A DNA stretch of 64,000 nt. Source: Liopterus haemorrhoidalis. Its lineage: Eukaryota > Arthropoda > Insecta > Coleoptera > Dytiscidae. The stretch is from assembly GCA_963971575.1 (NCBI GenBank), contig OZ020611.1, forward strand, positions 65,691,381-65,755,380, read 5' to 3'. The notes below the pieces were generated by a model that saw only the letters and a list, made by a program, of their open reading frames with translations, ran no database searches and was not told where the DNA came from. The translations under genes were made by a program, and so were the position numbers. Positions 55,331 through 64,000 of this stretch are shown here, one piece after another (the first letter of the stretch is position 1; the number at the start of each line of letters is the position of its first letter).

Positions 55331-55918
55331 TTGAACATGTTTTCGGCAATTGGTTGCTGGAAACCAGTGAAATGTACTGGAACCCAATTGAACGGTATTT
55401 CGGTTTGTGAAATTATGGAAAATATTGTTTCGGTATGTAAAATTTTCTATTTCGAGCCCTGCCGGAAACTTAACTCGGTCATTTCTGAGGATCCAGCAGG
55501 AAAATTAAACATACCTTTAGAGTACCTAACCTCGATTACACCTTTCGCATTGCCACTACATAATCTCACTTTGAAAGTTAGCGTTATCATTATATTGATC
55601 AGGAATATGAACTTGAATTCAAACTTAGTAAATGGTGTTCGTGTGGTTGTACGCGGCTTGATGAAAAAATGTATAAAGCTAGAGGTTATAACGGGTGCTG
55701 GAAAAGGTAGTATTGTTTTCATGCCAAAAATAAAACTAATATCTTCCGATCCGAATATGCCAGACTCAGTGCTCAGTGTCCAGTTTCCGCTGATAGTTGT
55801 CTTTGCTATGCCAATCAATAAAGCCCAAAGACAAACTTTCCAAAAAAATGAGATCTACCTGCTGAAGCTAGCATTTACTTACGGGTTAGTATTCATACGT
55901 GGCATTAAGTTGCGTTAA
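55331..55918 (+). pseudogene. Helitron helicase (Pif1-like), C-terminal part
   Basis: 195 codons. From residue about 45: 'RKLNSVISEDPAGKLNIPLE', 'YLTSITPFALPLHNLTLKVS', 'VIIILIRNMNLNSNLVNGVR', 'VVVRGLMKKCIKLEVITGAG', 'KGSIVFMPKIKLISSDPNMP', 'FPLIVVFAMPINKAQRQTFQ', 'KNEIYLLKLAFTYG'. This is the C-terminal section of the Pif1-type superfamily 1B helicase of Helitron RepHel proteins (FL-NSI-PSGhPPHxLxLKxGxxIhLLRNhN, then NGTR, then FPhxxAFAMTINKAQGQT). Changes such as INKAQR for INKSQG/INKAQG and the loss of the 'YVAFSRV' ending by frameshift mark it as dead. The Rep domain, Walker motifs and Helitron ends were not found. The first 40 codons do not match. Confidence 0.8.
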
Positions 55919-55959
55919 ACCTTCCTCAACTTCTTGTTCTCAAGCCACTGGTATGGTTT

Positions 55960-56263
55960 CTGAAGTTTATTCTGATGAATCTATGAGTAATACACAAATT
56001 ACACAAACTGGTTTAGGTGATTCAGATATGATCGTACTTCAGTGGAAGTGTTCCTCGTTGTGGCAGGCCCGCAACAACAAGAACACCAGGAAATGTTGAA
56101 CGTGTGCGAACAGCAATAAATGAAATCGTCTTTTGACTATGCAAGAAATAGCAGAAGATCTTGGAAGTCCAAAATCCATTGTTTCTGAAATTTTAACCCA
56201 AGATTTGGGGATGATTCGAGTGTCTGCAAAGTTCATGACACGACTGCTGATGGAAGAAAAACC
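55960..56263 (+). pseudogene. Mariner transposase DNA-binding domain (relic)
   Basis: The plus strand in two frames: 'RTPGNVERVRTAINEI', then 'RLTMQEIAEDLGSPKSIVSE', 'ILTQDLGMIRVSAKFMTRLL', 'MEEKPVAK'. This is the second helix-turn-helix and linker of a mariner transposase (RRLTxxEIAxxLxIxxxxVxxILxxxLGMxRVxAKFVPRLL). The catalytic domain is absent; repeat Z begins at its end. It is a lineage different from families A and D. Confidence 0.65.
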
Positions 56264-56775
56264 AGTGGCGAAGGGACACTTCCGCTAGACTTGCCCTCCC
56301 ATAAAAAAATAATACTAAAAAAAATACATAAAACAAAAAAATTAAATTTTTTTAAAAAAATTTATAAGAAGATTTAGGTAAATCTTCAAAAATACATCAA
56401 ATTATGTCCTATACAAATTGTTGTCCAAGGCTTGGTTTACTAGTTACGATTTTTTTTTAATTTTAAAGTTTAATAACTTCCGTTTCCGGTTTCGGATTCT
56501 AATAAAAACAATATGGTTCTTCCCAATTATAAGGAGAATTTTTTAGTACCAGAACGAACTCTTTAAGTTAAACCGTTTTTGAGGTATGTGTATACACACA
56601 GACACACACACAGTCACACAGACACACACACAGACACACATACGGACGGCACTTCGAAAATAGGTTTTTTGGATTCCCTGGACCATGAAACGTGGTCATC
56701 AGTCAAAATCTCGACATCGAAAATTTACGCGATTACAATACTTGCCCCTTATATATTAAGGTCGAGCAAGTAAAA
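56262..56775 (+). repeat. Repeat Z, copy 2
   Basis: Starts accagtggcgaagggacact then tccgctagacttgccctc, with the same block order as 49945-50420 including a longer CACACA/CAGACACA tract at 56590-56640, 'tggaccatgaaacgtggtca' plus 'tcagtcaaaatc' and the end 'acttgccccttatatattaa' then 'ggtcgagca'. Both copies adjoin mariner relics on their left. Confidence 0.65.
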
Positions 56776-57149
56776 AAGCATCGAGTGTAAGTTGCTCAGG
56801 ACAACTTCTAAACGATTAAAAACCTTTCTAAGACTTCTGGCTGGTCTCAAAATTGAAAATCCAGAAATTTGAGGACATAGAGAACAATAAATAGAATGCG
56901 ACGTAGTAGCAGCTGGCTATTCCGGAAACTGACTTTAACACTCCTTACAAAGTGCTTCCGGAAGTGGAAAAATCCCTGAAAGAAGGTTGTGGCTTCCAAA
57001 GTAGTGTATTTTAAAGAAGACATCGACGCTATTGACCAAGATTAACTCTTTCTCCCGATATAGCATAAAAACGTGATAAATTTGAGATTCAGTATCCGGT
57101 TATCAATATTATAAAGGATACCATAATTTTACACGATGGTGTAAGTCCA

Positions 57150-57545
57150 ATCTACATCAGTGGGTTATTGTGCTGTGAAATCTTATTCTATATTTCAAGA
57201 GACATGATAAAATATTACGTCTTCTCCACTCTTCTGCACGATTGAGAAGTCTAAACCATGTCAGTAGCTACTCCGAATATCCTAAGTCAACGAGATCAGC
57301 AAAGATGAAGCCATCCGATGCCGATTATAAAGAAAGGAAGTTAGGGCATGTGATAAGAAATAAGCTAAAATACCGTTTACTGCAGTATATTGTGCACCTT
57401 AAACTTGAAGGAAGAAGAGGACCCGAAACATTAAGGATCTCTTTCCTCTCTGACCTCAGGAAATGGTTCGCTGTAATATCGATGGAATTACTTCAAATGA
57501 CAACGAGCAAGAATCGGATTTCATGATAATAGCCAACGTAAAAAA
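57150..57545 (+). pseudogene. LINE reverse transcriptase C-terminal part (relic)
   Basis: 'SRDMIKYYVFSTLLHD' (about 57195-57243), then 'MKPSDADYKERKLGHVIRN', 'KYRLLQYIVHLKLEGRRGPE', 'TLRISFLSDLRKWFAVISME' and, after a frame change, 'SDFMIIANVKNR'. This matches the C-terminal section common in insect LINEs (KRRKLxxLGHVMRNxxKYxLLQLIhQGKIxGRRGPGRRRISWLxNLRxWF, then IAxMIANhR). A stop and at least two frame changes are present, and part of the 'Y-G-x-E-x-W' stretch is lost. No YADD region upstream. Confidence 0.75.
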
Positions 57546-58309
57546 CCGGTTAGGCAAGAAAATCTTACTCTCTGGTGTACAGTTTCCGGTACACCCACAA
57601 TCTTATTTTATTGACGAAGTGTTTTTCTTGAAGTTCTTGTCTTATTTCATATCTTTGCATTTATTTCTTGTAGCTCGCAAACATTTTTATCCTATTTAAT
57701 GTTTCGGATTTTTTCTAATTTGTGATTCAAAATGATTTACATTTTTGTTTTCTCTTTTCATTTTCCTCGAAATTATATCTTGGGCGCACTTGAAACACTT
57801 ACAACTTCCGTGCAAGAATCCTACAAAATGTAAACCAGGAATTTTGGTTTCGTTGACATTTCAAAATATGATGTTATTATATCTAATGACATTTAATAAG
57901 TGGTGACTTTTTTGAGGGATGTGTGCTAAGTGCTGAGTGCTGAGTGATGGCTAGCGTGTCATGCTCCTTCTAGATACCACGGACTGATACCGAACAACTT
58001 TAGTCAACTTTTAATAATAACTACTAAGATAACTTGATTATGTCATGTTATTAAATATTTAATAAGCCACAAAAAAGTTTTACTGTAATTCATTTCAAAT
58101 TCCACAAGTTTATCTGATTGAACGAAAACATATTTTAGTTCAAAAGAAACATCATAAATATGGATACTCGAAAGAATTATAAATTCAATAACTATAGGGT
58201 GCTATATTTTTTTCAAAAACTTTTAGGTGTTGTCGATTGTTTTGAAGAATTATAAATTAGGAGCAAAAAATATCCGAAGTAGCATAATAAAACTTTTCTA
58301 GTAAAAAAT
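57546..58309. other. No recognisable feature
   Basis: AT-rich spacer, with a short iterated 'agtgctgagtg' word at about 57925-57945. Confidence 0.35.
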
Positions 58310-58314
58310 TGATG

Positions 58315-58375
58315 GGGTGTGAATTTTCACACATTTCAAGGTTTTGTTGGTATCAAGATAGAGAAAACGGGTCAA
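58315..58375 (-). repeat. Repeat X end fragment (left-type)
   Basis: 'gggtgtgaattttcacacat' then 'ttcaaggttttgttggta' matches the 20165-20215 end of repeat X and the complement of 8865-8896. No further repeat X blocks follow. Confidence 0.4.
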
Positions 58376-58439
58376 CAGAGCTCCGAATACTGGATATGTG
58401 GGACAATACCTTTATGTGTTAACGATTAAATATAAAATG

Positions 58440-59110
58440 AATATATTTTGTGATTTTCGACCTTCTCTTCTTCTCACGCCAGGGTCGTATTTCTTAACAA
58501 TATTTTGTTGTATAGTCACAAACACTATACATGGGGCCGTAAACGAACTTCTATATGTAGATGATTGTGTGCTCTTTCACTCAACAACAATGGCTGCACT
58601 AAATCTTTTCAAAACTGCTGCTACAAACTATGTTTTAAACATTAATTTAGAAGAAAATATAGCCCTATAGCAACAGCCCTCCCAATTTTTAACATAAATG
58701 ACAAAGACGTAATTAATGTAATCTTAATTAACGTAATTAATGAAGTATCTGGGTAGTATATTATCCTGTAACAGCTCGTTTAATGATGAAGTGGCACAAA
58801 GAATATTCGCTGCATAAGAGGCCTTCGGTGTTCGAAGACCGTCTATATGGAGCTGCCGAAATTTAAACTTAAAACGACGATAATGCTATAAAAAGCAGCT
58901 ATACTAGCGTCGGCGAATCAGACGTAACAAACAATTGCATTGTTCCAAACAATACATTCGTTTGTTTCGTATTGTGACGTAACTGCACTGATTCGCCGAC
59001 GCTAGTATATACTCTTTCTACTTCTCTACAGCAGTGAATCATGGTGCTTCTATATACGGTATATAAAAAAACGACGTCTAGTAAGGGCATAGACACTGAA
59101 TCGCTTGCAC
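58440..59110 (+). pseudogene. LINE reverse transcriptase (YVDD region to C-terminal part), split by a palindromic MITE
   Basis: 'NELLYVDDCVLFHSTTMAAL' at about 58539-58598 is the catalytic YxDD box (Y-V-D-D here), followed by 'LNINLEEN' and, in shifted frames, 'EVSGSILSCNSSFNDEVAQR' then 'IFAA' and 'FGVRRPSIW', the Y-L-G-S-h-L-S-x-x-x-x-x-D-x-E-V-x-x-R-I-x-x-A block. After the inverted repeat at 58900-59009, 'LLYSSESWCFYIRYIKKRR' gives the L-L-Y-G-x-E-x-W block. Hence one LINE copy interrupted by a small element, with several stops and frame changes. Confidence 0.7.
58900..59009. mobile_element. 110-bp palindromic MITE
   Basis: Perfect 21-base inverted ends: left arm 58900-58920 (tatactagcgtcggcgaatc plus a), right arm 58989-59009 its exact complement. 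A second inner pair 'gacgtaac' occurs on both sides. It lies inside the LINE relic between two blocks that belong together. TA-type flanks are possible but cannot be separated from the palindrome itself. Confidence 0.7.
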
Positions 59111-62100
59111 GCGAGTGAATCTTTGTCAATCTATACGAATGAGAAATTTTTCATTGTTCAGCAGTATGAAAACAAACAAAACGACCGTGCTTGGCTTAAG
59201 GGGAAGTTCGACGATAATCTGGAACAAAAAGTTGGAGTCATTGGAGTTGGAGTTGAAAACAAACACCAGCTTCTGTCATAGCTGGGCCGCCGTGACCACT
59301 GTAGGGCGCTCTCCAATTGTTTTCATCGATTAAGGCATCAAAAGTATTAACTGAAAAATGTATACTGTGGGTACGTAGCCAATTCTAAGTCAAGCTATAG
59401 ACGTTCCATCAGGACTCAGTGCCGTCCCACAAAGTCCGTGAAAATAAACAATATTTTCATAAGAACGTTCCGAGTTTTACTTTCGCACAACAGCGGTCTT
59501 CTTATTCAAAAGACGCCAAATCGCTGAATTTTTCCATTTGAAGTATTTTGGAGAATAGCCGAGAATAGCACCGAATCCCAAAGTTCCACATTGGTGCAAC
59601 GTGCGATACGTTCATCGGCAGACTCAACGCCATCGTCAAAGCCACAGGTGGTAATATCGAACAATAAGTTTTGATTCTAGAAATAAAATTATTGTCTAAT
59701 ATTCTAAAAGTTTCAAATAAAAATATCAAAAATTGATATTTTTAGTTATGGCGATTTTTCTTAGTAATAGTTGGTCCCTCGCACCCTCAGATCTAGGATA
59801 TCATCCTTGCGGCTTCTCCGTTTACCATTAATTAGAATTTAGTGTAATAATTTATTTTCAAACTCTGTGCGTGTTTGTCGATCTCGGTTTGGTAAGGTCT
59901 AGTTAGACAGAATAAACTCTTCGATTATTTTGTCCGTATAGAGAAAAGAAGAACACCCCGAAGAATGGAAAATAGCTATGATATCCCGAGTAAAAATAAA
60001 CTGCAACTTTACAATGGTCGAATAACGGCCGCTTAGCATTATAGCTGCACACAACGGTCTTACAGAGTCCAAATGACTCTTCAAAAACTTTAAGGGTCGT
60101 TCGCATAGGCATACAGCGCCCAAATTTTAAGCAAAAGATGGAAACAGCCGTACACTCGACGAACAGCGGCCGTCTTAAGTGATAATTATGCTATAGCTGA
60201 GGCTTAAAACTCGGACAGAATTTCATTATAAACATTCAAACGGTGACCATTGTACGACTGTTGTACGACTTCGCTTCAAATATTAGATATTTTACTCGGG
60301 ATGCAAGGAAAGAAATTAAATAAATTGGAATGTGGAAATATTATGTTCAGAGACAATAAAAATACTTACCAACTAATACTATACATACCGAGCTTAAAAA
60401 ATATGTTACTATTGGGCGCTACAGTTCTAAAGAGAGAGAAAGAAATATATGGATGTGGTGTAAATTTGAGAAAGTTTGCATTATTTATAATACCAATAGA
60501 CAATAGTAAAACTGCCACCTCTCTGGATTTCTTCTGGAGACTCCGATTTTTTATATCTTTATTTTTTCATGCTTATTCATCAAAATTTTATGTTAAATAT
60601 ATTCGTAGTTTTAAATCATCCAGTTTTTCTTGTCCAAATTTAATTACAATAAATAGTTGGAGAATTACTTTCCATATCCGTCACCACACACTTGTAGGGC
60701 GCATATTTTGTCTAATGGGCAAACAAATATGAAATTCGGCCCCCCCAAAAATACACATTAGTTTTTTACTACATCTTTATTTAATAAAAAATAATTTCAT
60801 ATAATAAGACCGATCTTATATGCGAAAAAACTAAATAATTTAAAAATCATTCAAAAACTGAGAATTGTTTTTATTTTTTACAACTGACACTCGGCGTCAG
60901 TTCGAGCCAATTCGGGAACATATACAAATACAAAGTTCGGTACAATATATTTATATACATAACGCAGAAAAACAATATAAACAAATCATTATAACAGAAG
61001 ATACATAGTATCTTGTGGCACTTATAGGTACGTAAAAATACAAAACAAATGTAAGTTTTTTCAAATCATGCCAGAGATTTGAAAAAAAGATTAAAATTTA
61101 TATGAGGTAAGCGGACTAGGCTTTTTACTACTCCGGTTAAGGCAAGTTTCATTATTTTAATAATTAAGATGATTGAGACCCCACTATGGAAGCAATTTCC
61201 AATAGTCAAAATTCGGAAGTATTTATGGAAAAAATATCTTGTATTACTGACATTGGTTATGGCAAAGTTTTTGGACCATATGGTAGTAATTTTAATAATT
61301 GTTCAAATTGTAATTTTCATTTTCATTCTATCGAATGTCAAAATTATTAATAATTAAATAATTGTAATAATTAAATATCATATGTATTGTACTAGTACTA
61401 TAAAAATGAGTTTTCTGTTGATCCTTGGTTAATATGAATATTATAGTACGATTTAATAAAAATTAATTTGTATTTAATTTTTTTTTTTTTTTTCTTATTA
61501 TATGATCCCTCAAAGTTTATTTTGAAATATCCATTGCCTTATTAATAAATACTCACATTAAATAATTCAATATTTTCGGTTCATGTAGTTTTTCTAAAAA
61601 ATAAGGAGGATTTCGGATTTCTAGATTTTGCAAATGAAATTGAAAATGAAAAGCAGCCCTATTTCAAAGTACAAAATTTATTTAAAAAATCTGTTCATTA
61701 CTTTATGACACTTGCAACAAAATCCAATCGTTTCTAAGCTAAACATAATAGAATTTTGTAAATAAGGCATAAAGAAATAAGTCCATTATGTATCCATTAG
61801 AATAAATGAGTCGAAAAGATTGGCAATGTGTTTATTGCGCACAGCAAATCCAGGGAAATATTCTAAGACCTTGAGAGAACTCCGGCTTACAAGACCTTCG
61901 GCACATCGCAAGAAAATTACCCACCATTCCTTACCTAACCAGGATATCTTAAAGCTTAGTGAGAACGTCCGGAATAACTCGATAATTGCCGGAAATAGTC
62001 GATACTCTGAGCCCTTTAAGGAAAAAGAACATTTCCCTTATAATCCTAAGAAGGAGAGTACATTTATATGTATCAGTTAAAAGGGAAATTTAATAATGTA

Positions 62101-62721
62101 TAAAGACAGATATTATACTTTAAATTGAATTTAAGATAAAGATGAATGAAAGTATTTTATATTATAAATCAGAGAAATGCAGTAATTTTTTTACATTTAT
62201 TTCTTATAACTCATCTCTAGGGGCGACTGTTGTACCTTGAGCATAATGCACCTTGGAACACTTTTAAGTTCCTGACCTTCTCTAGCATCTAGGTGCCTCT
62301 ATGTAATACATGCAGTGTATCTATGTTGTTATTTATTTATTTATTTTTTGTTATCAATTCGCTTGCGATTAAGTTATTTGAAAAAAAGTTATTTTAGTAT
62401 TAAAAGTAAGTATTTTACAATCTTGATATTCTTTTATCGTGGTTCCTATGTAGTTATTGGTCAGTATTTCTCGAACATTATTTTCTACTCCACACATAAC
62501 CTGCTCAGTTTTTCGCCATTTTCACTATTTTAGGCACCCTCTTGTACCTCGGAACAACAAGTCCAGTACCTGTATTTCAGTTCCTACAATTTAAACTAGT
62601 TATGTTTGTCATACTTTTGCAAATTGTAAAACTTCTGCTGTCTACCTTGATTTTTTAGAAATTATTTAATGAATATGATACGTTACGATAATTTTTTTAT
62701 GAAAAAATTACTTTTTTGTAA
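59111..62721. other. Largely unrecognised 3.6-kb stretch
   Basis: Several open stretches without motifs: 59502-59729 (-), 59899-60123 (-), 60250-60732 (+, 160 codons), 61820-62080 (+). At 59605-59670 the plus strand reads 'TFIGRLNAIVKATGGNIEQ' then stop, which resembles the C-terminus of some Tc1/mariner-type transposases, but nothing upstream supports it. An A/T microsatellite-like run lies at 61478-61496. Confidence 0.3.
60250..60732 (+). CDS. Unidentified 160-codon reading frame
   Basis: Longest unassigned open frame of the window. Reads 'GKKLNKLECGNIMFRDNKNT', 'YQLILYIPSLKNMLLLGATV', 'KREKEIYGCGVNLRKFALFI' in its first half; the second half is hydrophobic and AT-driven with 'HIRHHTLVGRIFCLMGKQI' at the end. 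The first half could be a degraded fragment of a real protein, for example a retroelement, but I recognise no domain. Probably not a functional gene. Confidence 0.2.
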   Translation: MYDCCTTSLQILDILLGMQGKKLNKLECGNIMFRDNKNTYQLILYIPSLKNMLLLGATVLKREKEIYGCGVNLRKFALFIIPIDNSKTATSLDFFWRLRFFISLFFHAYSSKFYVKYIRSFKSSSFSCPNLITINSWRITFHIRHHTLVGRIFCLMGKQI

Positions 62722-63545
62722 TACAATTTGGCTTCAACAACTTCTTTAGGTGATGAAAATCGCTGTCCACGCATTTTTTGTTTGACATTGGGGAACAAAA
62801 AAAGTCGTCAGGGGATAAATCAGGTGAATACGGGCAATGAGACATTAATTCCATGTTTTTCTCCTTCAAATAATCAATTCTTTGACGTGCTGTGTAGAAG
62901 CTTGTATTGTCATGATGAAGAATGATCCGACGTTTTTTGTTATTTTTCCTTATTTTGTCGATTACTTCTGGTAAACAAATTGTTGTATACCATTCAGTAT
63001 TACATGTTCTCCGATCTTCTAAAGAAATGGTTGCGACATTATTTTCTTGGAAGTGCTTCGTGAACGAACAACTTTTGTGGGTTTCGGTTCATCTTGAAAG
63101 ACCCAAACAGAAACCTGAAATTAAGCAGCAATCCTGCTGCTTAATTTCCGGTCCATATGAATGGATGTATTCATAATAGTTTCGTCACTTGTAACGATAT
63201 AGTATACGGATTTTGCAGTGACTAGGCTGAATCTTTTTAGCATTCCCTTACAACAATCAACACGAGCCTTTTATTGAGCTACGATCAAATTATGCGGAAT
63301 CCATAGGGAACAGATCTTTTTCACAGCTAAATGTTCATGCAAAATCGAGTGTATTGCAGTCTGCGATATATCAAAGGATGCCTCTATCTTTCGGTAAGTC
63401 ACATGCCGAACTTCTTCAATCATTTGGCGCACAGCATTGATGTTTTTTTGAATCACAACCGATTTTGGTCGACCTTCATGAGTATCATCACTGATGGACA
63501 CACGACCACGACGACCACATCTATATATTTCCTGGTGCAAACTGG
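62722..63545 (-). pseudogene. Mariner family A transposase relic (minus strand)
   Basis: The minus strand reads, from 63540: 'RGRVSISDDTHEGRPKSVVI', 'QKNINAVRQMIEEVRHVTYR', 'KIEASFDISQTAIHSILHEH', 'LAVKKICSLWIPHNLIVAQ' (complete helix-turn-helix and linker), then in other frames the GDET region near 63185 (first aspartate block), 'KPKPTKVV' type sequence, 'INKIRKNNKKRRIILHHDN' (second block, near 62920), 'KEKNMELMSHCPYSPDLSPD' and 'DFFCSPMSNKKCVDSDFHHL' (third block, near 62800). All three catalytic blocks are present, though not in one frame. It is truncated before both terminal repeats. It retains the helix-turn-helix that the 46398 copy has lost. Confidence 0.8.
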
Positions 63546-64000
63546 CCCGCCAAATTTTCATAAGCTAGCGCCGCTACTAAATTTCACAAATTAGTTAAAA
63601 TCTAATTTTCATTAATAAATCTCACCCTAAGTATATAAGAATTAATCCACACATTAATTCCATCCACAGGTCTGAGTGCACATAAAGCTAATTTTTCTCT
63701 ATATAATTATTTTATTTGTGTTCAAATTAGAGCTGTAACGATCTCCAAGTTCAGAGATTAACGCCGGCCGACAACAGCTGTAATGTCTGAACGGCCACTC
63801 GCATCTCGCATCTCGCCTGCAATAAGTTCAACGGGAAAAACAACCTAAATAATTACCGAGTAACCTTTGCGGCAGGACCTAACCATTGGTCACGGTCTAA
63901 TATTTTTAACCCTTAGCCAACCAGAGTGGTCGTTAGGTTACCTGCATTTCTTTGCTCATACTATTTACTAATGCATTTTAGTTATTCCTTTCAAACAAAA
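63546..64000. other. No recognisable feature
   Basis: 63730-63920 is less AT-rich and contains 'atctcgcatctcgcctgc', but no motif or repeat match was seen before the window ends. Confidence 0.35.

Noticed and set aside
55447..55818. 123-codon minus-strand frame
   Set aside because: Shadow of the Helitron helicase frame on the plus strand.
61169..62533. Small hydrophobic frames at 61169 and 62315
   Set aside because: AT-driven Ile/Phe/Leu-rich translations without motif, conservation signal or start context.

Overview
The window reads as an AT-rich, gene-poor stretch of an animal nuclear genome, almost certainly an insect. The signs are several mariner lineages, non-LTR retrotransposons, hAT, piggyBac-like and PIF/Harbinger non-autonomous elements, a Helitron helicase relic, tRNA-like SINE heads and many simple repeats. 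I see no intact host gene, no rRNA and no convincing functional tRNA. The species cannot be named from sequence alone. Every coding stretch I recognise is a transposon relic, usually 60 to 250 codons long and broken by stops, frameshifts, deletions or later insertions.

Layout. 0-9 kb: copies of a repeat with internal (CAGA)n tracts (here the CAGA family), a tRNA-like SINE, and a repeat X split by a 1.06-kb hAT element full of CCGGTTCCGGATACC-type repeats. 9.6-13.4 kb: LINE, mariner, and a minus-strand LINE with RNase H. 13.4-17.9 kb: a TA-flanked MITE, SINEs, a hAT element with ATCCGC repeats, and an RTE-like LINE tail. 17.9-39.6 kb: one hAT end at each border, each next to a complementary half of a CAGA copy. 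Between them lie a Stowaway-like element, repeat X copy 2 with a LINE split by a 1.97-kb TA element, mariners, hAT MITEs and a three-level nest at 31.6-33.0 kb. 39.9-46.2 kb: hAT MITEs, mariners and LINE relics. 46.4-53.5 kb: three mariner family-A copies, a PIF/Harbinger element with a MADF-domain reading frame, and a piggyBac-like MITE inside a mariner. 53.5-64 kb: SINE-like head, Helitron helicase relic, mariner DNA-binding domain, two LINE relics, a mariner, and long stretches with nothing recognisable.

The most useful feature of the window is that many insertion events can be read directly. Eight hAT-type elements have exact 8-bp target duplications, with others degenerate. Two TTAA-flanked elements, one TTA-flanked Harbinger and several TA-flanked elements have readable ends. 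For several of them the empty site can be seen in a related repeat in the same window, or is restored in frame in the interrupted element. No new functional system is claimed. The more unusual items are hAT elements built around unrelated short satellites, a shared 38-bp motif inside otherwise different hAT elements, a plant-Stowaway-like end sequence on a DD39D-type element, and a CAGA/hAT composite that may have been split by about 20 kb.
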